The notes beneath the pieces were generated by a model that did no database searches, was not told the origin of the DNA, and saw only the letters and a list, made by a program, of their open reading frames with translations. DNA of 64,000 bases from Candidatus Poribacteria bacterium (GTDB taxonomy: Bacteria; Poribacteria; WGA-4E; WGA-3G), in contig RKRR01000078.1 of NCBI GenBank assembly GCA_007571305.1, positions 38,128 to 102,127 of the forward strand. The letters are read 5' to 3'. The translations under genes were made by a program, and so were the position numbers. This document shows, one piece after another, positions 7,675-17,300 of this stretch (position 1 is its first letter; every line of letters starts with the position of its first letter).

Positions 7675-8304
7675 ATGTTGAACAAAATGCTCTGTTGCTC
7701 TCTTATGACTGTTTTCGTTGCTGTCCTCGTCGGATGGATAGGCGGTTGGAGCCGCGCCGTGAAAGTCGGAAACGAGGCGTATTTTCGCGGAAACTACGAC
7801 GAAGCACAAGCCGCTTTTCAACAGGCAACGCTTGACAAACCTGACAATCCCGTTGTACACTATAACTTAGGGACTGCACTCTATAGACAAGGCAACTTTC
7901 GAGAGGCAGCGCGGACATTTCAGACATCACTCTCAAGGCATTCCGAGCAAATCGAAGATATTCTCAATCTATCAAGCATCTTGTATAATTTAGGAAACGC
8001 CCAATTTAAAGTCGGCGACCTCACAGACGCAATTTCTTCTTACAAGGAAGCCCTCCACTTGGACCCGGGAGATGCTGATATCCAATATAACCTCACATTG
8101 GCACTCCAACTCTTAAGACAGCAGGAAGACCTTGCACAACAGCTGGTAAATAAAAGCACTGCTCCGAAAACCGAGTCGGACGACATTGGCAGAGCGGAAA
8201 CACTTCGACTCTTAGAACGTTTCAGTGAGAATGAAAATAGACTACGGCGAAAATTACTACAACAACAGCGCAAAAGTGGATATCGGCGTGAAAAGGATTG
8301 GTAA
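7675..8304 (+). CDS. BatC-like TPR protein
   Basis: 209 residues. An N-terminal hydrophobic segment (about residues 8-25) acts as signal or anchor, followed by three to four TPR units (VKVGNEAYFRGNYDEAQAAF, VVHYNLGTALYRQGNFREAA, ILYNLGNAQFKVGDLTDAIS) and the C-terminal signature of BatC/BatE proteins (LRLLERFSENENRLRRKL ... KDW). Bat (Batl) proteins are linked to MoxR/VWA systems and stress or aerotolerance. The next gene is batD, overlapping by 17 nt, but the usual moxR, DUF58, batA and batB are absent from this window. The start is set by the promoter position. Confidence 0.8.
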   Translation: MLNKMLCCSLMTVFVAVLVGWIGGWSRAVKVGNEAYFRGNYDEAQAAFQQATLDKPDNPVVHYNLGTALYRQGNFREAARTFQTSLSRHSEQIEDILNLSSILYNLGNAQFKVGDLTDAISSYKEALHLDPGDADIQYNLTLALQLLRQQEDLAQQLVNKSTAPKTESDDIGRAETLRLLERFSENENRLRRKLLQQQRKSGYRREKDW

Positions 8305-10030
8305 ACTGTTTAACCAAATCTCTGCGGCTGCTTTCGTGTGTTTTCCCTTGATGCTTTTTCCATCTCTCGCTACTGCCCAAGGAATATTGAAGCGAGAGTC
8401 TCCACAACCTGCTATCAACGTCGCTGCCGTGGTGAGCCCTCGGCACATCCAATTTGGAGAAAAAGCGAGGTTGGACCTCACAATTTCAGGGGAGACCTTT
8501 ATCAAGCATATTGAAGCACCACAGTTCAGTTTCCTACCGGCCTTCCTCGCAGTGCCACTGCATTCCAAAGCAACACCACGGTTGGAAGAGAACAAAATTG
8601 CGGTTTCTATAGCGTGGGCTTATGAATTGATCCCACAAGCTATCGGCGACTTCGCTCTATCCGATATCCGTTTTGCATATCAAGGTACTCCCTATTTCGC
8701 AAATCCAGGCTCGATTCGGGTGAGCGGTACCGACACCTATGTAGATAGCTCAACCAATGCCATTCATCGAATTGGAGCAGAGGTTGATACATCTGAACCG
8801 TATCTCAATGCCCCGCTGACCTACACTTTCCGCTATCTTTATACAGCGGTGCTGCCAACTCGAGAGTCCCCAACCCCACGGCTCCCGACATTCCGGGATT
8901 TCTTCGTTGAGGCACTTCAAAAGTCTGCCACCTACACACAGCAAATTCGCGGACAGACATTTTGGGTCGAAGCCTACACACATAAGTTATATCCAAAGAT
9001 AGCTGGGCAGATCGTTCTTGCTCCTGCTGAACTACTACTCCCCCTCCCGCAAGGCCACAAAACCTTGAAAACCAAACCCTTGTCCTTGACGGTGCAACCG
9101 ATTCCCGAAACAGGCAGACCGCCTCACTTCGACGGTGCTATCGGTGAATATCAAATTTCCGCTGAAATTGAGAAGGGTTGGATTGCAGCAGGACGCGCGC
9201 TAACGCTGACTGTTCGTATCTCCGGACACGGCAATCTCCAGACCGTCACACCCCCCATGCTGCCCAGTATTGCCGGGGTCCTGGTGAGCGGTCCCAATTT
9301 GCTTGAAGTGACACCAACGAGCCGCGCTTACGTATACGCCCTAACCCCTGCCAGAATCGGGATATTCCGCATTCCAGCGATTGAATACGTCTACTTCGAT
9401 CCGATCCGTGCGGTTTATGCAACGACGCAGACCCAGCTTATTCCTGTCTCCGTGCGGCCGCATCCAAATGATCCAGTTGAAGATGAGACCGGTAGTTCAC
9501 CGTGGTTACCCTGGTTCATCCTCTCGGCAGTTCTGATAGTAGTATTGGCGGTAGCAGGCTATCTCTGGCACCGCACCGGATTTGTGATACCAATGCGAGG
9601 GAAGCCCAAGGCAAAGACCGGAGCGGATACGCCTGACAGGGGAGGACGGAAAAATAGAAAAATACAGGATACAGATATAGCACCCGTAACACCGGTTTCA
9701 CAAGCCCGTGGAGCACTTTCTACTCTCGTAAATAGCGACACCACAGAAAATGCAACAACATTCGCGAATACGCTTGCCCATGTGCTATATCAGTATCTTG
9801 AGGATATATTCGACTTGTCGCAGCGGAATATTGATACAGCGCGCGAGGTATGCATGCACGCCGGAATCTCCGAATCTATTTTTAGTGAGTTTATTGACCT
9901 TCTCCTGAAGTGTGATTACCACCGATTCGCCCCCGTGCCGCTGTCCGTGGACGAACGAAATGCATTGATCGCTCGCGCCGAGACGGTTATTAACGAAATT
10001 GAAACCTCTCAGAATACTCAAGACACGTAG
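8288..10030 (+). CDS. batD: BatD-like protein (oxygen tolerance family)
   Basis: About 580 residues from a GTG that overlaps the end of batC by 17 nt, suggesting translational coupling. From this start the protein opens with a clean signal peptide (KRIGKLF, hydrophobic core, LATAQG); the longer frame from 8225 would put 21 polar residues in front. The large extracytoplasmic part has tandem Ig-like BatD segments (VSPRHIQFGEKARLDLTISG; EIEKGWIAAGRALTLTVRIS). A single membrane helix lies near residue 415-435 (WLPWFILSAVLIVVLAVAGY), followed by a basic cytoplasmic linker and a helical C-terminus. The role is inferred from the Bat family: periplasmic or envelope stress functions with MoxR-VWA proteins. 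Confidence 0.85.
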   Translation: MKRIGKLFNQISAAAFVCFPLMLFPSLATAQGILKRESPQPAINVAAVVSPRHIQFGEKARLDLTISGETFIKHIEAPQFSFLPAFLAVPLHSKATPRLEENKIAVSIAWAYELIPQAIGDFALSDIRFAYQGTPYFANPGSIRVSGTDTYVDSSTNAIHRIGAEVDTSEPYLNAPLTYTFRYLYTAVLPTRESPTPRLPTFRDFFVEALQKSATYTQQIRGQTFWVEAYTHKLYPKIAGQIVLAPAELLLPLPQGHKTLKTKPLSLTVQPIPETGRPPHFDGAIGEYQISAEIEKGWIAAGRALTLTVRISGHGNLQTVTPPMLPSIAGVLVSGPNLLEVTPTSRAYVYALTPARIGIFRIPAIEYVYFDPIRAVYATTQTQLIPVSVRPHPNDPVEDETGSSPWLPWFILSAVLIVVLAVAGYLWHRTGFVIPMRGKPKAKTGADTPDRGGRKNRKIQDTDIAPVTPVSQARGALSTLVNSDTTENATTFANTLAHVLYQYLEDIFDLSQRNIDTAREVCMHAGISESIFSEFIDLLLKCDYHRFAPVPLSVDERNALIARAETVINEIETSQNTQDT

Positions 10031-10071
10031 TGGTTTATTTACCGTTGAATCATCAGAACGCGGGTTCGTAG

Positions 10072-10090
10072 GGGCGAGGTGACCTCGCCC
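10072..10090. repeat. GGGCGAGGT/ACCTCGCCC hairpin repeat unit
   Basis: Perfect 9-base arms around a single G, preceded by GTAG. Degenerate relatives occur at about 10771-10790 (GTAGGGGCGAGGTT) and, on the opposite strand, at 52021-52037 (CGAGGTT-TCT-AACCTCG). All are intergenic, so this appears to be a small REP-like family. Confidence 0.5.
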
Positions 10091-10211
10091 GGTGTGTTGG
10101 AAAACACAGTCTGTAAGCGAAGCAGAGGGCGGATTTGAGGAGTTGATCTCAAAGTCTTAGCTCACGTCGTTCTCCCGCAAGGTAAAATTTAAAAAAAGGA
10201 GTCATAGAAAA

Positions 10212-10718
10212 ATGGATATATTTTGGCTTTTCGTTCGTTGGCTACATGTTATCGCCGCTGTCGTATGGATCGGCGGCAATATGATTTTAGCGATGGTAAT
10301 CGTCCCTCACTTCAGGCAAAGTCTGCCACCTGTCCAACGCATTCAACTCTTAACGCAGATAGGGAAACGATTTGAGCCTATCGTATGGGGGTGCATCGGT
10401 GTACTATTTTTTACGGGCATTGTCAATCTCTTCGATGCCCTCGACCTCACTTCCCTCGCCCCAATTTCCAGTGCGTTTATGCGGACGTTCATCATCAAAA
10501 TCGGACTTTTCTTTCTACTGATTATCCTGACGGTATTGCACAGTATGATTTTCGCACCACGACTGGCAGCAGCAATTGAGACATTAGACCCCACACTTGA
10601 GGAGCTCCCGCCGGAAGTAAAGCCCCTCCGTTCCCAGATGTCAGTAATATCGAGTTTGATGGGAGTCATATCACTGCTAATCCTACTCGCCGCTGTCGCT
10701 CTTCGGATGGGTATCTAA
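10212..10718 (+). CDS. CopD-like four-helix membrane protein
   Basis: 168 residues with four predicted membrane helices. The opening WLFVRWLHVIAAVVWIGGNM resembles the first helix of CopD/DUF-type haem-binding membrane proteins, in which the histidine (H13) and the W-I-G-G motif are conserved. A further H is in helix 3 (ILTVLHSMIF). The function could be haem binding, copper handling or electron transfer; the sequence does not decide. AAAGGAG (10194-10203 region) precedes the ATG. It stands alone between batD and cas6. Confidence 0.6.
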   Translation: MDIFWLFVRWLHVIAAVVWIGGNMILAMVIVPHFRQSLPPVQRIQLLTQIGKRFEPIVWGCIGVLFFTGIVNLFDALDLTSLAPISSAFMRTFIIKIGLFFLLIILTVLHSMIFAPRLAAAIETLDPTLEELPPEVKPLRSQMSVISSLMGVISLLILLAAVALRMGI

Positions 10719-10840
10719 CTTTGTAGGGGTAACCATGCATGTCAAAAGGGTATTTATTTTTCTTCGGTATCGTAGGGGCGAGGTTCCTTTGCCAATGAAC
10801 CATCGAACGCATCTCTGCTTTAAGGAATAGAGAAAATTCT

Positions 10841-11593
10841 ATGCGAATCAAAATTTTCGCCGATGTTGGTGATGGACTCACCCTTTCTATTAACTACAAC
10901 CATCTGCTTGCAGGCGTAATTTACCGTTTCCTCGCCGAATCCGATCCCGAATATGCTACCTTCTTACACAATAAAGGCTATGCTGTGGCAGGGAAACATT
11001 TCAAGCTCTTCACTTTCTCGCAGCTCATGGCAGAACGTAGACGCATCATCGGCAATAAAATCCGTTTCCGTTCAACCTTAACCTGGTTCGTTTCTTCGCC
11101 AATAGAACGTTTCCTCTCCCATTTTGCTGATACACGCTTAACCGAGGGCCAGCTATCCCTTGGGCACCACCACTTACCAGTCAAGGATGTCACCGTACCA
11201 CGCATTCCTCACTTCCAATCTGAAATGCATTTCCGGTGCCTCTCACCGATTGTGATGTCCACTGTCCGCAACCGCGATGGAAAACAGGCAATGCACTACT
11301 GCCTACCTGATGATCCTGCTTTCTCCAAACTCATCCGTCACAACCTAACCCGAAAACATACAGCAATCCACGGACATGCTCCACATGACGACACTTTGAC
11401 ATTTGCCTTTGATAAAAACTATATCAATCGGAAACAAGGACGCGTCACTCGCCTAACAGACTACAAGGGCATCAAAATACGAGGAATATTGTGCCCATTC
11501 CGTGTAACCGGTAGCCCAGCACTTATTCAGGTTGGGTATGAATGTGGGGTTGGAGATAAAAACAGTGCCGGTTTCGGTATGGTTGAGGTTTAG
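10841..11593 (+). CDS. cas6: CRISPR-associated endoribonuclease Cas6 (orphan)
   Basis: 250 residues. The family features are clear: the N-terminal ferredoxin-like domain with INYNHLLAGVIYRFL and FLHNKGYAVAGKHFKLFTFS, and the C-terminal glycine-rich loop GVGDKNSAGFGMVEV. By alignment to Pyrococcus-type Cas6 the probable catalytic residues are Y28, H43 and K52, all present, so the enzyme looks intact. Cas6 cleaves CRISPR transcripts within the repeat hairpin. No other cas gene and no CRISPR array is found in this window, so its substrate must be elsewhere or different. The gene has only a weak AAGGA about 15 nt upstream and stands alone. Confidence 0.9.
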   Translation: MRIKIFADVGDGLTLSINYNHLLAGVIYRFLAESDPEYATFLHNKGYAVAGKHFKLFTFSQLMAERRRIIGNKIRFRSTLTWFVSSPIERFLSHFADTRLTEGQLSLGHHHLPVKDVTVPRIPHFQSEMHFRCLSPIVMSTVRNRDGKQAMHYCLPDDPAFSKLIRHNLTRKHTAIHGHAPHDDTLTFAFDKNYINRKQGRVTRLTDYKGIKIRGILCPFRVTGSPALIQVGYECGVGDKNSAGFGMVEV

Positions 11594-11616
11594 ATGCCTG
11601 ATACACCGTATCAATT

Positions 11617-11710
11617 GTAGGAGAAACTCCGATTCCTCACCTATAGTTTTGTTGTAGGAAGCGTTTCCAAATCCCAACAAATCCGCGTAGGAGCGTCCTC
11701 CTGGGATCGA
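11617..11710. repeat. Three tandem TAGGA-type mini-hairpins
   Basis: Three units spaced about 35 nt apart, each GTAGG(A)-type with a 4-5 bp stem: GGAG-AAA-CTCC (11620-11630), GGAA-GCGT-TTCC (11657-11668) and AGGAG-CGTC-CTCCT (11689-11702). The stems vary in a compensated way. They lie directly behind cas6. The unit is too short and irregular for a CRISPR array. From 11711 to 12150 the only other structure is the repeat element at 11755. Confidence 0.45.
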
Positions 11711-11754
11711 CTTTTTAATTTGATAGCAAAACGAATGTATCCTATACTTTGAAA

Positions 11755-11914
11755 TAACCTAAGTTGCCACCTTATCGCATAACCTGTTAGGGTGTGCAGC
11801 TTCGGGCGCAAGAAACCAAGATTTCCTACGCTACGAAATGCTGCGGATCCTGAACGTTTTCACTGAAACATAGCAGATGCATTTCTAAAATTGTGTCTGT
11901 AGCAACTTAGGTTA
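11755..11914. repeat. Family-1 repeat element, copy A
   Basis: 160 bp with terminal inverted repeats TAACCTAAGTTGCCAC (11755-11770) and GTAGCAACTTAGGTTA (11899-11914), 15 of 16 paired. The shared hairpin core lies at 11777-11797 (plus orientation; one stem mismatch). A second weak hairpin follows (GAAACC ... GATTTC with CTACGCTACGAAA). No coding capacity; it looks like a non-autonomous mobile element. Confidence 0.8.
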
Positions 11915-12150
11915 TATTACGAAATGATCCCTCTGGTGTGACCCATAAAAAGAAAGTAGGGTCGAGATGATTGCACAAATTTGGGCATTTCTCAGTAATG
12001 TCTGCCCTATTTGGTGCAGTGTTTTCCAAGTATTACTGCTAAAGACTGTCTAATCTCACATTTAGCACACTGTCTCTGATTGGCACATAAATTGCTCACT
12101 GCTTATTATTATGTCTGCTATTTCAAGGCAACCTATATTAGGAGGAAAAC

Positions 12151-12969
12151 ATGACACGATTATCCATCTGGACCATTTTCTTCAGCGTTGTTATTTTGTT
12201 AGCGACGACCTACGCGAATGCTGGGCTTGATGGGAGACTTGTCTTTTATCTGAGCTTTGACAACACTAAAGGGCAAACGATTGGTGATACTTCCAGCAAC
12301 GGTCTTGATGCAGAGATCATTGAGAATGCCAAGATTGTGAAGGGCAAATATGGGGAAGCGATTCATATTACGAACAACGGACAGGATTGCGTCAGTATCT
12401 CTTCTCACGAAAAGTTAAAATTCACAGATGAAATAACAATGACAGCATGGATCCACTCTCAAGAAACGTGGGAAGGCAAGAAGGTGCATTGGATAGATAA
12501 AGGGTGTCATTGGTTTGAAGTCGAGTGGGGAGCCTCTTATGGCATCGGTAGTATCGATATCGGTAACGGACCAGAGATATGGTTGTTTTTGGGGGCGCGG
12601 GATGACCGCGGGATTTCGGATCGGCAAGAATTCATCGTTCCGCATGAGATGCAGGAGAAAAGGTGGCATCATATTGCGGGAAGTTACGACGGAAAAACGA
12701 TGAAAATCTATTTAGATGGTGATGTCATGGGCGAAGAAAGAAGGGAATTCAACTTCTCTGGCGATAATATCGCAAGTGTCTGGATAGGATGTGCAAGAAA
12801 CAAATACGCATTTGTCAATGGCACCATTGATGAAGCTGCGGTCTGGCGACGGGCACTCAGCGAAACCGAAATCAAACAAGCAATGTCGGGAAACTTTCTC
12901 GCTGTTTCACTGACCGATAAAGTAGCAACGACTTGGGCGAATCTCAAAGCAACGTTTGTATACCCATGA
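12151..12969 (+). CDS. Secreted LamG (concanavalin A-like) domain protein
   Basis: 272 residues. A signal peptide (residues 1-24, ending TYANA) is followed by one LamG/concanavalin A-like jelly-roll domain (about 28-245: LVFYLSFDN, ITMTAWIHS, WHHIAGSYDGKTMKIYLDG, GTIDEAAVWRRALSETEI), as used for carbohydrate or surface binding. The C-terminus carries the tail FLAVSLTDKVATTWANLK, which recurs in a different secreted protein at 23574. TTAGGAGG precedes the ATG. The two beta-propeller genes follow and may form one transcription unit for surface proteins. Confidence 0.85.
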   Translation: MTRLSIWTIFFSVVILLATTYANAGLDGRLVFYLSFDNTKGQTIGDTSSNGLDAEIIENAKIVKGKYGEAIHITNNGQDCVSISSHEKLKFTDEITMTAWIHSQETWEGKKVHWIDKGCHWFEVEWGASYGIGSIDIGNGPEIWLFLGARDDRGISDRQEFIVPHEMQEKRWHHIAGSYDGKTMKIYLDGDVMGEERREFNFSGDNIASVWIGCARNKYAFVNGTIDEAAVWRRALSETEIKQAMSGNFLAVSLTDKVATTWANLKATFVYP

Positions 12970-13052
12970 GAGAAGGTCGATGTTCCAGTTTTCTCAAAAT
13001 AATGCAACCTTTTAAGACCTCAATTACGTCCCCTAAATCACAGGAATTTTTT

Positions 13053-14279
13053 ATGCGAAAACAATTGCATGCAATATGGTTTGTTGTATTTTTATCGTTA
13101 AGTTGGGTAGTGTCCATTTCCGACGCAGCAGAACTCAAAATAGAAAAGACACTCACCGAAACGAACGGTTTGGCATCCAACACAGTGCTTACCATTTTTG
13201 AAGACAGTCGTGGGAATATGTGGTTCGGAACACCTAAAGGAGTTACCCGTTATGATGGAGAGAATTTTCGGACCTTCACCACAGACGATGGATTAGCACA
13301 AAACACGATAGGACTTATCTTTGAAGACCAACAAGGGATGCTCTGGTTCGCTGATGGTATGCTTTCCGACGTTGTGGAAAGAGGAAAACCTATGGACATG
13401 TCATGGATGGAAACGCCTTTAAGTGAACTGGATATCACGCCGCATCCCGAAACGTCTGAAGGAATGAAAACGCATCCATCCTTAAAAGGCGTGAGCCGCT
13501 ACGATGGGCATGCGTTCAGAATTTTCACGACAGCCGATGGACTCGCGGGCGATACCGTCACGAATATAATTGAGGATACGACAGGCACACTTTGGTTCGC
13601 GACAGGGTTCGGTGTGAGTCAATACGACGGTGAAACGTTCAACAACATTGCTATGAACGGACCGATGGGGATGAACATCTTGCCCGAATCGTGGAATCAA
13701 GTCACAGCAATTGTACAGGATACAGCAGGAAATTTTTGGTTTGGCAGTGCTGCCGGCATCACCTACTACAACCTCAAAACGTCCGGTTTCCGCCATTTCG
13801 GGATTGATTCGGATTTCACGCTTTTTCAAGAGATGGGGGAGGCACATAGCGCATACATAACAGATCTGCAGTTCGATGCAAAGGAAAACCTCTGGATGAG
13901 TCAAGATGGGACAAGCGAGGAGAGTTCCGGGATTCGTCAATACAATGGCAAAAAACTGACAACTTTTCCCCAAAGTGCAGAACTTCCGATGAACAGCGTT
14001 AACAATATCATGCAGGATAGCAGCAGTAACCTTTGGTTCACGGGTGTTAAGAAACTACCTCCAAAGATGCATGAAACCGAGGACAGTGTGAGTATGACTT
14101 TCCCTGAAGTTGAATCCGGCGTAAGTGTCTACAATGGTGAAAAGTTCCAAAACTTTAACATAGACGACGGGCTGCCGAGTAACCGCGTCTGGTCAGTATT
14201 TGAGGACATCGATGGCAAACTCTGGTTCGCCACAGATTCTGGTGCTGTAGTCGGGATTTATCTGCCTTCCCAAAAATAG
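13053..14279 (+). CDS. Secreted two-component-regulator-type beta-propeller protein
   Basis: 408 residues. A signal peptide (MRKQLHAIWFVVFLSLSWVV..SDAAE) is followed by six to seven Reg_prop units of the form NTVLTIFEDSRGNMWFGT..GVTRYDGENFRTFTTDDGL, recurring at residues about 35, 75, 150, 205, 270, 320 and 375. These are the sensor propellers of hybrid two-component proteins, but here no membrane helix, kinase or DNA-binding part follows, so it is a free secreted propeller. The start ATG at 13053 gives the signal peptide and has AGGAA upstream; the longer frame from 12933 overlaps the LamG gene and is not used. Confidence 0.85.
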   Translation: MRKQLHAIWFVVFLSLSWVVSISDAAELKIEKTLTETNGLASNTVLTIFEDSRGNMWFGTPKGVTRYDGENFRTFTTDDGLAQNTIGLIFEDQQGMLWFADGMLSDVVERGKPMDMSWMETPLSELDITPHPETSEGMKTHPSLKGVSRYDGHAFRIFTTADGLAGDTVTNIIEDTTGTLWFATGFGVSQYDGETFNNIAMNGPMGMNILPESWNQVTAIVQDTAGNFWFGSAAGITYYNLKTSGFRHFGIDSDFTLFQEMGEAHSAYITDLQFDAKENLWMSQDGTSEESSGIRQYNGKKLTTFPQSAELPMNSVNNIMQDSSSNLWFTGVKKLPPKMHETEDSVSMTFPEVESGVSVYNGEKFQNFNIDDGLPSNRVWSVFEDIDGKLWFATDSGAVVGIYLPSQK

Positions 14280-14376
14280 CTATCAACTGTTAACTGTCGC
14301 TGGCTGGAAAAGGAAACGTTCCTGAAACGTTTGCGTTCTTGCTGATCGCTGATGACTACTCAAGGAGACAAAACAG

Positions 14377-17300
14377 ATGAAAAGGATTCTTCAAAACATC
14401 ACTTGCTTGTGGATGGCGATTCTCTGTGGCATTCCTCTCCTGTTAATCGGTTGTGTAGAAAAAGAGATTACGCGTATAGCGGACTGGGAAACCCATTTTA
14501 CGGATGTCTATTTCGCAGATGCCAAACACGGATGGGTTGTCGGACATCAAGGATGGATCCTTCATACTGCCGACGGGGGTGAGAACTGGGAAAAACAGAC
14601 GGTGAACACACATGAGGATTTCAAAGCCGTCTATTTCACAAATCTCCGTAACGGTTGGGTTGTCGGAGATAAGGGATTGATTGCCACAACGGATGACGGT
14701 GGACGACACTGGACCCTACAAAAGAGCCAAACTTACGCGCTGTTTTTGGATGTCTTTTTTAGCAACTCAAAGACCGGCTGGATTACTGGACAGGATGGGC
14801 TATTATACACAAAAAATGGTGGAAAGACATGGCATCACCAAGAAACAAGCGAGTTCGGACTCGGCGGTATCTGGTTCATAGACAAGCACCGGGGATGGAT
14901 CGTCGGAGATTACGACCGAATCTTTCTCACTACAGACGGCGGTCAAACGTGGCATAGACAAGATAACATCGTGAGAGAAGATCAAACAACAACAGTTTGC
15001 AACCTCTATACGGTATTTTTTACAAATGCTTCTAAGGGATGGAGCGGTGGCTCAGACGGGACTATTTTCCATACCACCAACGGTGGGACAGAGTGGCACT
15101 CACAGGATAGTCGGCTCCCACCAATTTATGGACATGTCCGTCCAACCGTCAATGACTTCGATTTCATTGATGATGACTACGGCGTGGCGGTTGCACAGGG
15201 TGGGTTTATCATCCGAACCGAAGATGGTGGGGATAATTGGAGATTAACAGAAAACCAGACCAAGAATGACTTGATGGGTGTTCATTTTGCGACACCGAAA
15301 CAGGCATGGGCGGTCGGTTGGAACGGCACCCTCCTGCACTCGACAGACGGTGGCGTAACATGGAACATGCGGAGCGGCACGACAGCAGATACTCTGCAAA
15401 GTGTCGCATTTGCGGATGCAAATCGTGCAGTTGCCGTCGGAGAGAAAGGCACAATTGCAACGAGCAATGACAGTGGTAAAACTTGGACCAATATCGAAAT
15501 GGACACAATGGACACATGGCACCGCATTCGAAATCTGTCATTTGCCACTGACAGAGAAGGTTGGGCAGTTGGTGACGGGGGACTCATCCTCCACACAACC
15601 GATGCGGGTCAGACGTGGGAACGGCAAACCAGCGGATGGTGGTATACCCTCAATGCCCTCCATTTCATCAATCCGCAAAAAGGCTGGATTGTCGGAGACT
15701 TAGGGACTGTGCTGCATACAACAGACGGCGGCGAAACGTGGATACAACAAGCCCCACGATATTTCCACGAGATGATAAAAGGCATCTTTTTCCTCAACGA
15801 AAGAGAGGGATGGGTGGTAGGTTGGCCCGGTATCGTTTTCCATACCACAGATGGTGGATTGACGTGGAAACGGCAAAATAGCAACAGTTACAACGAACTC
15901 TATGCCGCCTATTTCATCGACAGACATACCGGTTGGGTAGTCGGACAATTGGGCGAGATTTTGCATACCCTCGATGGTGGTAAAACGTGGAAATTTCAGC
16001 GGAGTGGAACGCAGGCAAATTTGAACAAAGTCTACTTTGCCGATGAAAATCACGGATTAATTGTGGGGGACGAAGGTGTTATTTTGACCACTACCAATGG
16101 CGGTATCACGTGGGTACGACAGAACAGCGGCACATCCAATGATCTCTATAGTTTTTCGCTCTCCCCTGACGGTATACTCGCTGTTGGTGAAGGTGGTATT
16201 GCGATGCGCTACTCTGTGGACACGGAGAAGTTCATTGTTGAATTGCCTCCTGTTGCGCAAGAAATGGAAAGGGTTGAAAAACCGATTGAACCACTTGAAT
16301 ACCACTGGGAAATCGTCCGTCGGGGAAGCTGGCAAGCCGAATTTACCGATACATATTTCCTGTCTGCACAGCACGGGTGGACAGTGGGGAGCGGTGGTAC
16401 CATTTTACGAACCACAGATGGTGGCACTACATGGCAGACACAGCAGAGCGGTGTATCAGAAACATTGCAACGGATCGTCTTTATTGATGAAAACTACGGC
16501 TGGATTACCGGTCAAGGTGTCCTGCTGCGAACCGAAAATGGCGGTAAGAGTTGGCAAGTTATTCGTACAGGATTGAAAAACTTTCACAATATTCCTGCGA
16601 TACACTTCATCAATCCGAAGGAGGGATGGCTCGGTGTTGATAGAGGACAAATCCTGCGGACACGCGATGGTGGTAAAACTTGGATGCCTCAGCAAACGGG
16701 AACAACGCATCAACCGATTACGCACTTACATTTCATCAACAGTCGAGAGGGATGGGCAGTCGCGCCACAACGGTGGACCGGCGGATTTATTCTGCACACG
16801 GTTGATGGCGGTGATTATTGGGAAATCCAAGCCCGGACCCATCATCGTGGCATCGGTGTCCATTTTGCAAATGCCCAATCGGGTTGGGTGGTAATGGAAA
16901 ATGGGACCTCACTCCTTACCAGAGATGGCGGAGAGAGTTGGCAACAGGATTTGGAAATAGCGCGCGGCATTAAAGGGACGAATTTTGATATCCAATTGCT
17001 TACCGTGAAATTCCGCAATCACACTGAGGCTTGGGCAATTAATGGCGAACGTACAATCCTTACAACCCAAAACCAAGGGAAACATTGGGAAAAAATGGAT
17101 TTTTTGCTTGACCAAGGAACCATAGATGATGAGGGAAGAAGTTGGATAGAGAGAATGGTAGAAGAACGTCCTTTTGGATCCTCAGGGCAAATTAACAACG
17201 CGCACCTACTCTCAAATGGGCAAGGTTGGGTAGTTTCCGGTGAACAGATTCTCGATAGGGAATCGGCCAGAGCTGATATTGGTGGTTCCGAAGAATCAGG

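Noticed and set aside
11594-12150. CRISPR array next to cas6
   Set aside because: No direct repeats of 25-40 nt with regular spacers; the structure present is mini-hairpins plus a family-1 element.
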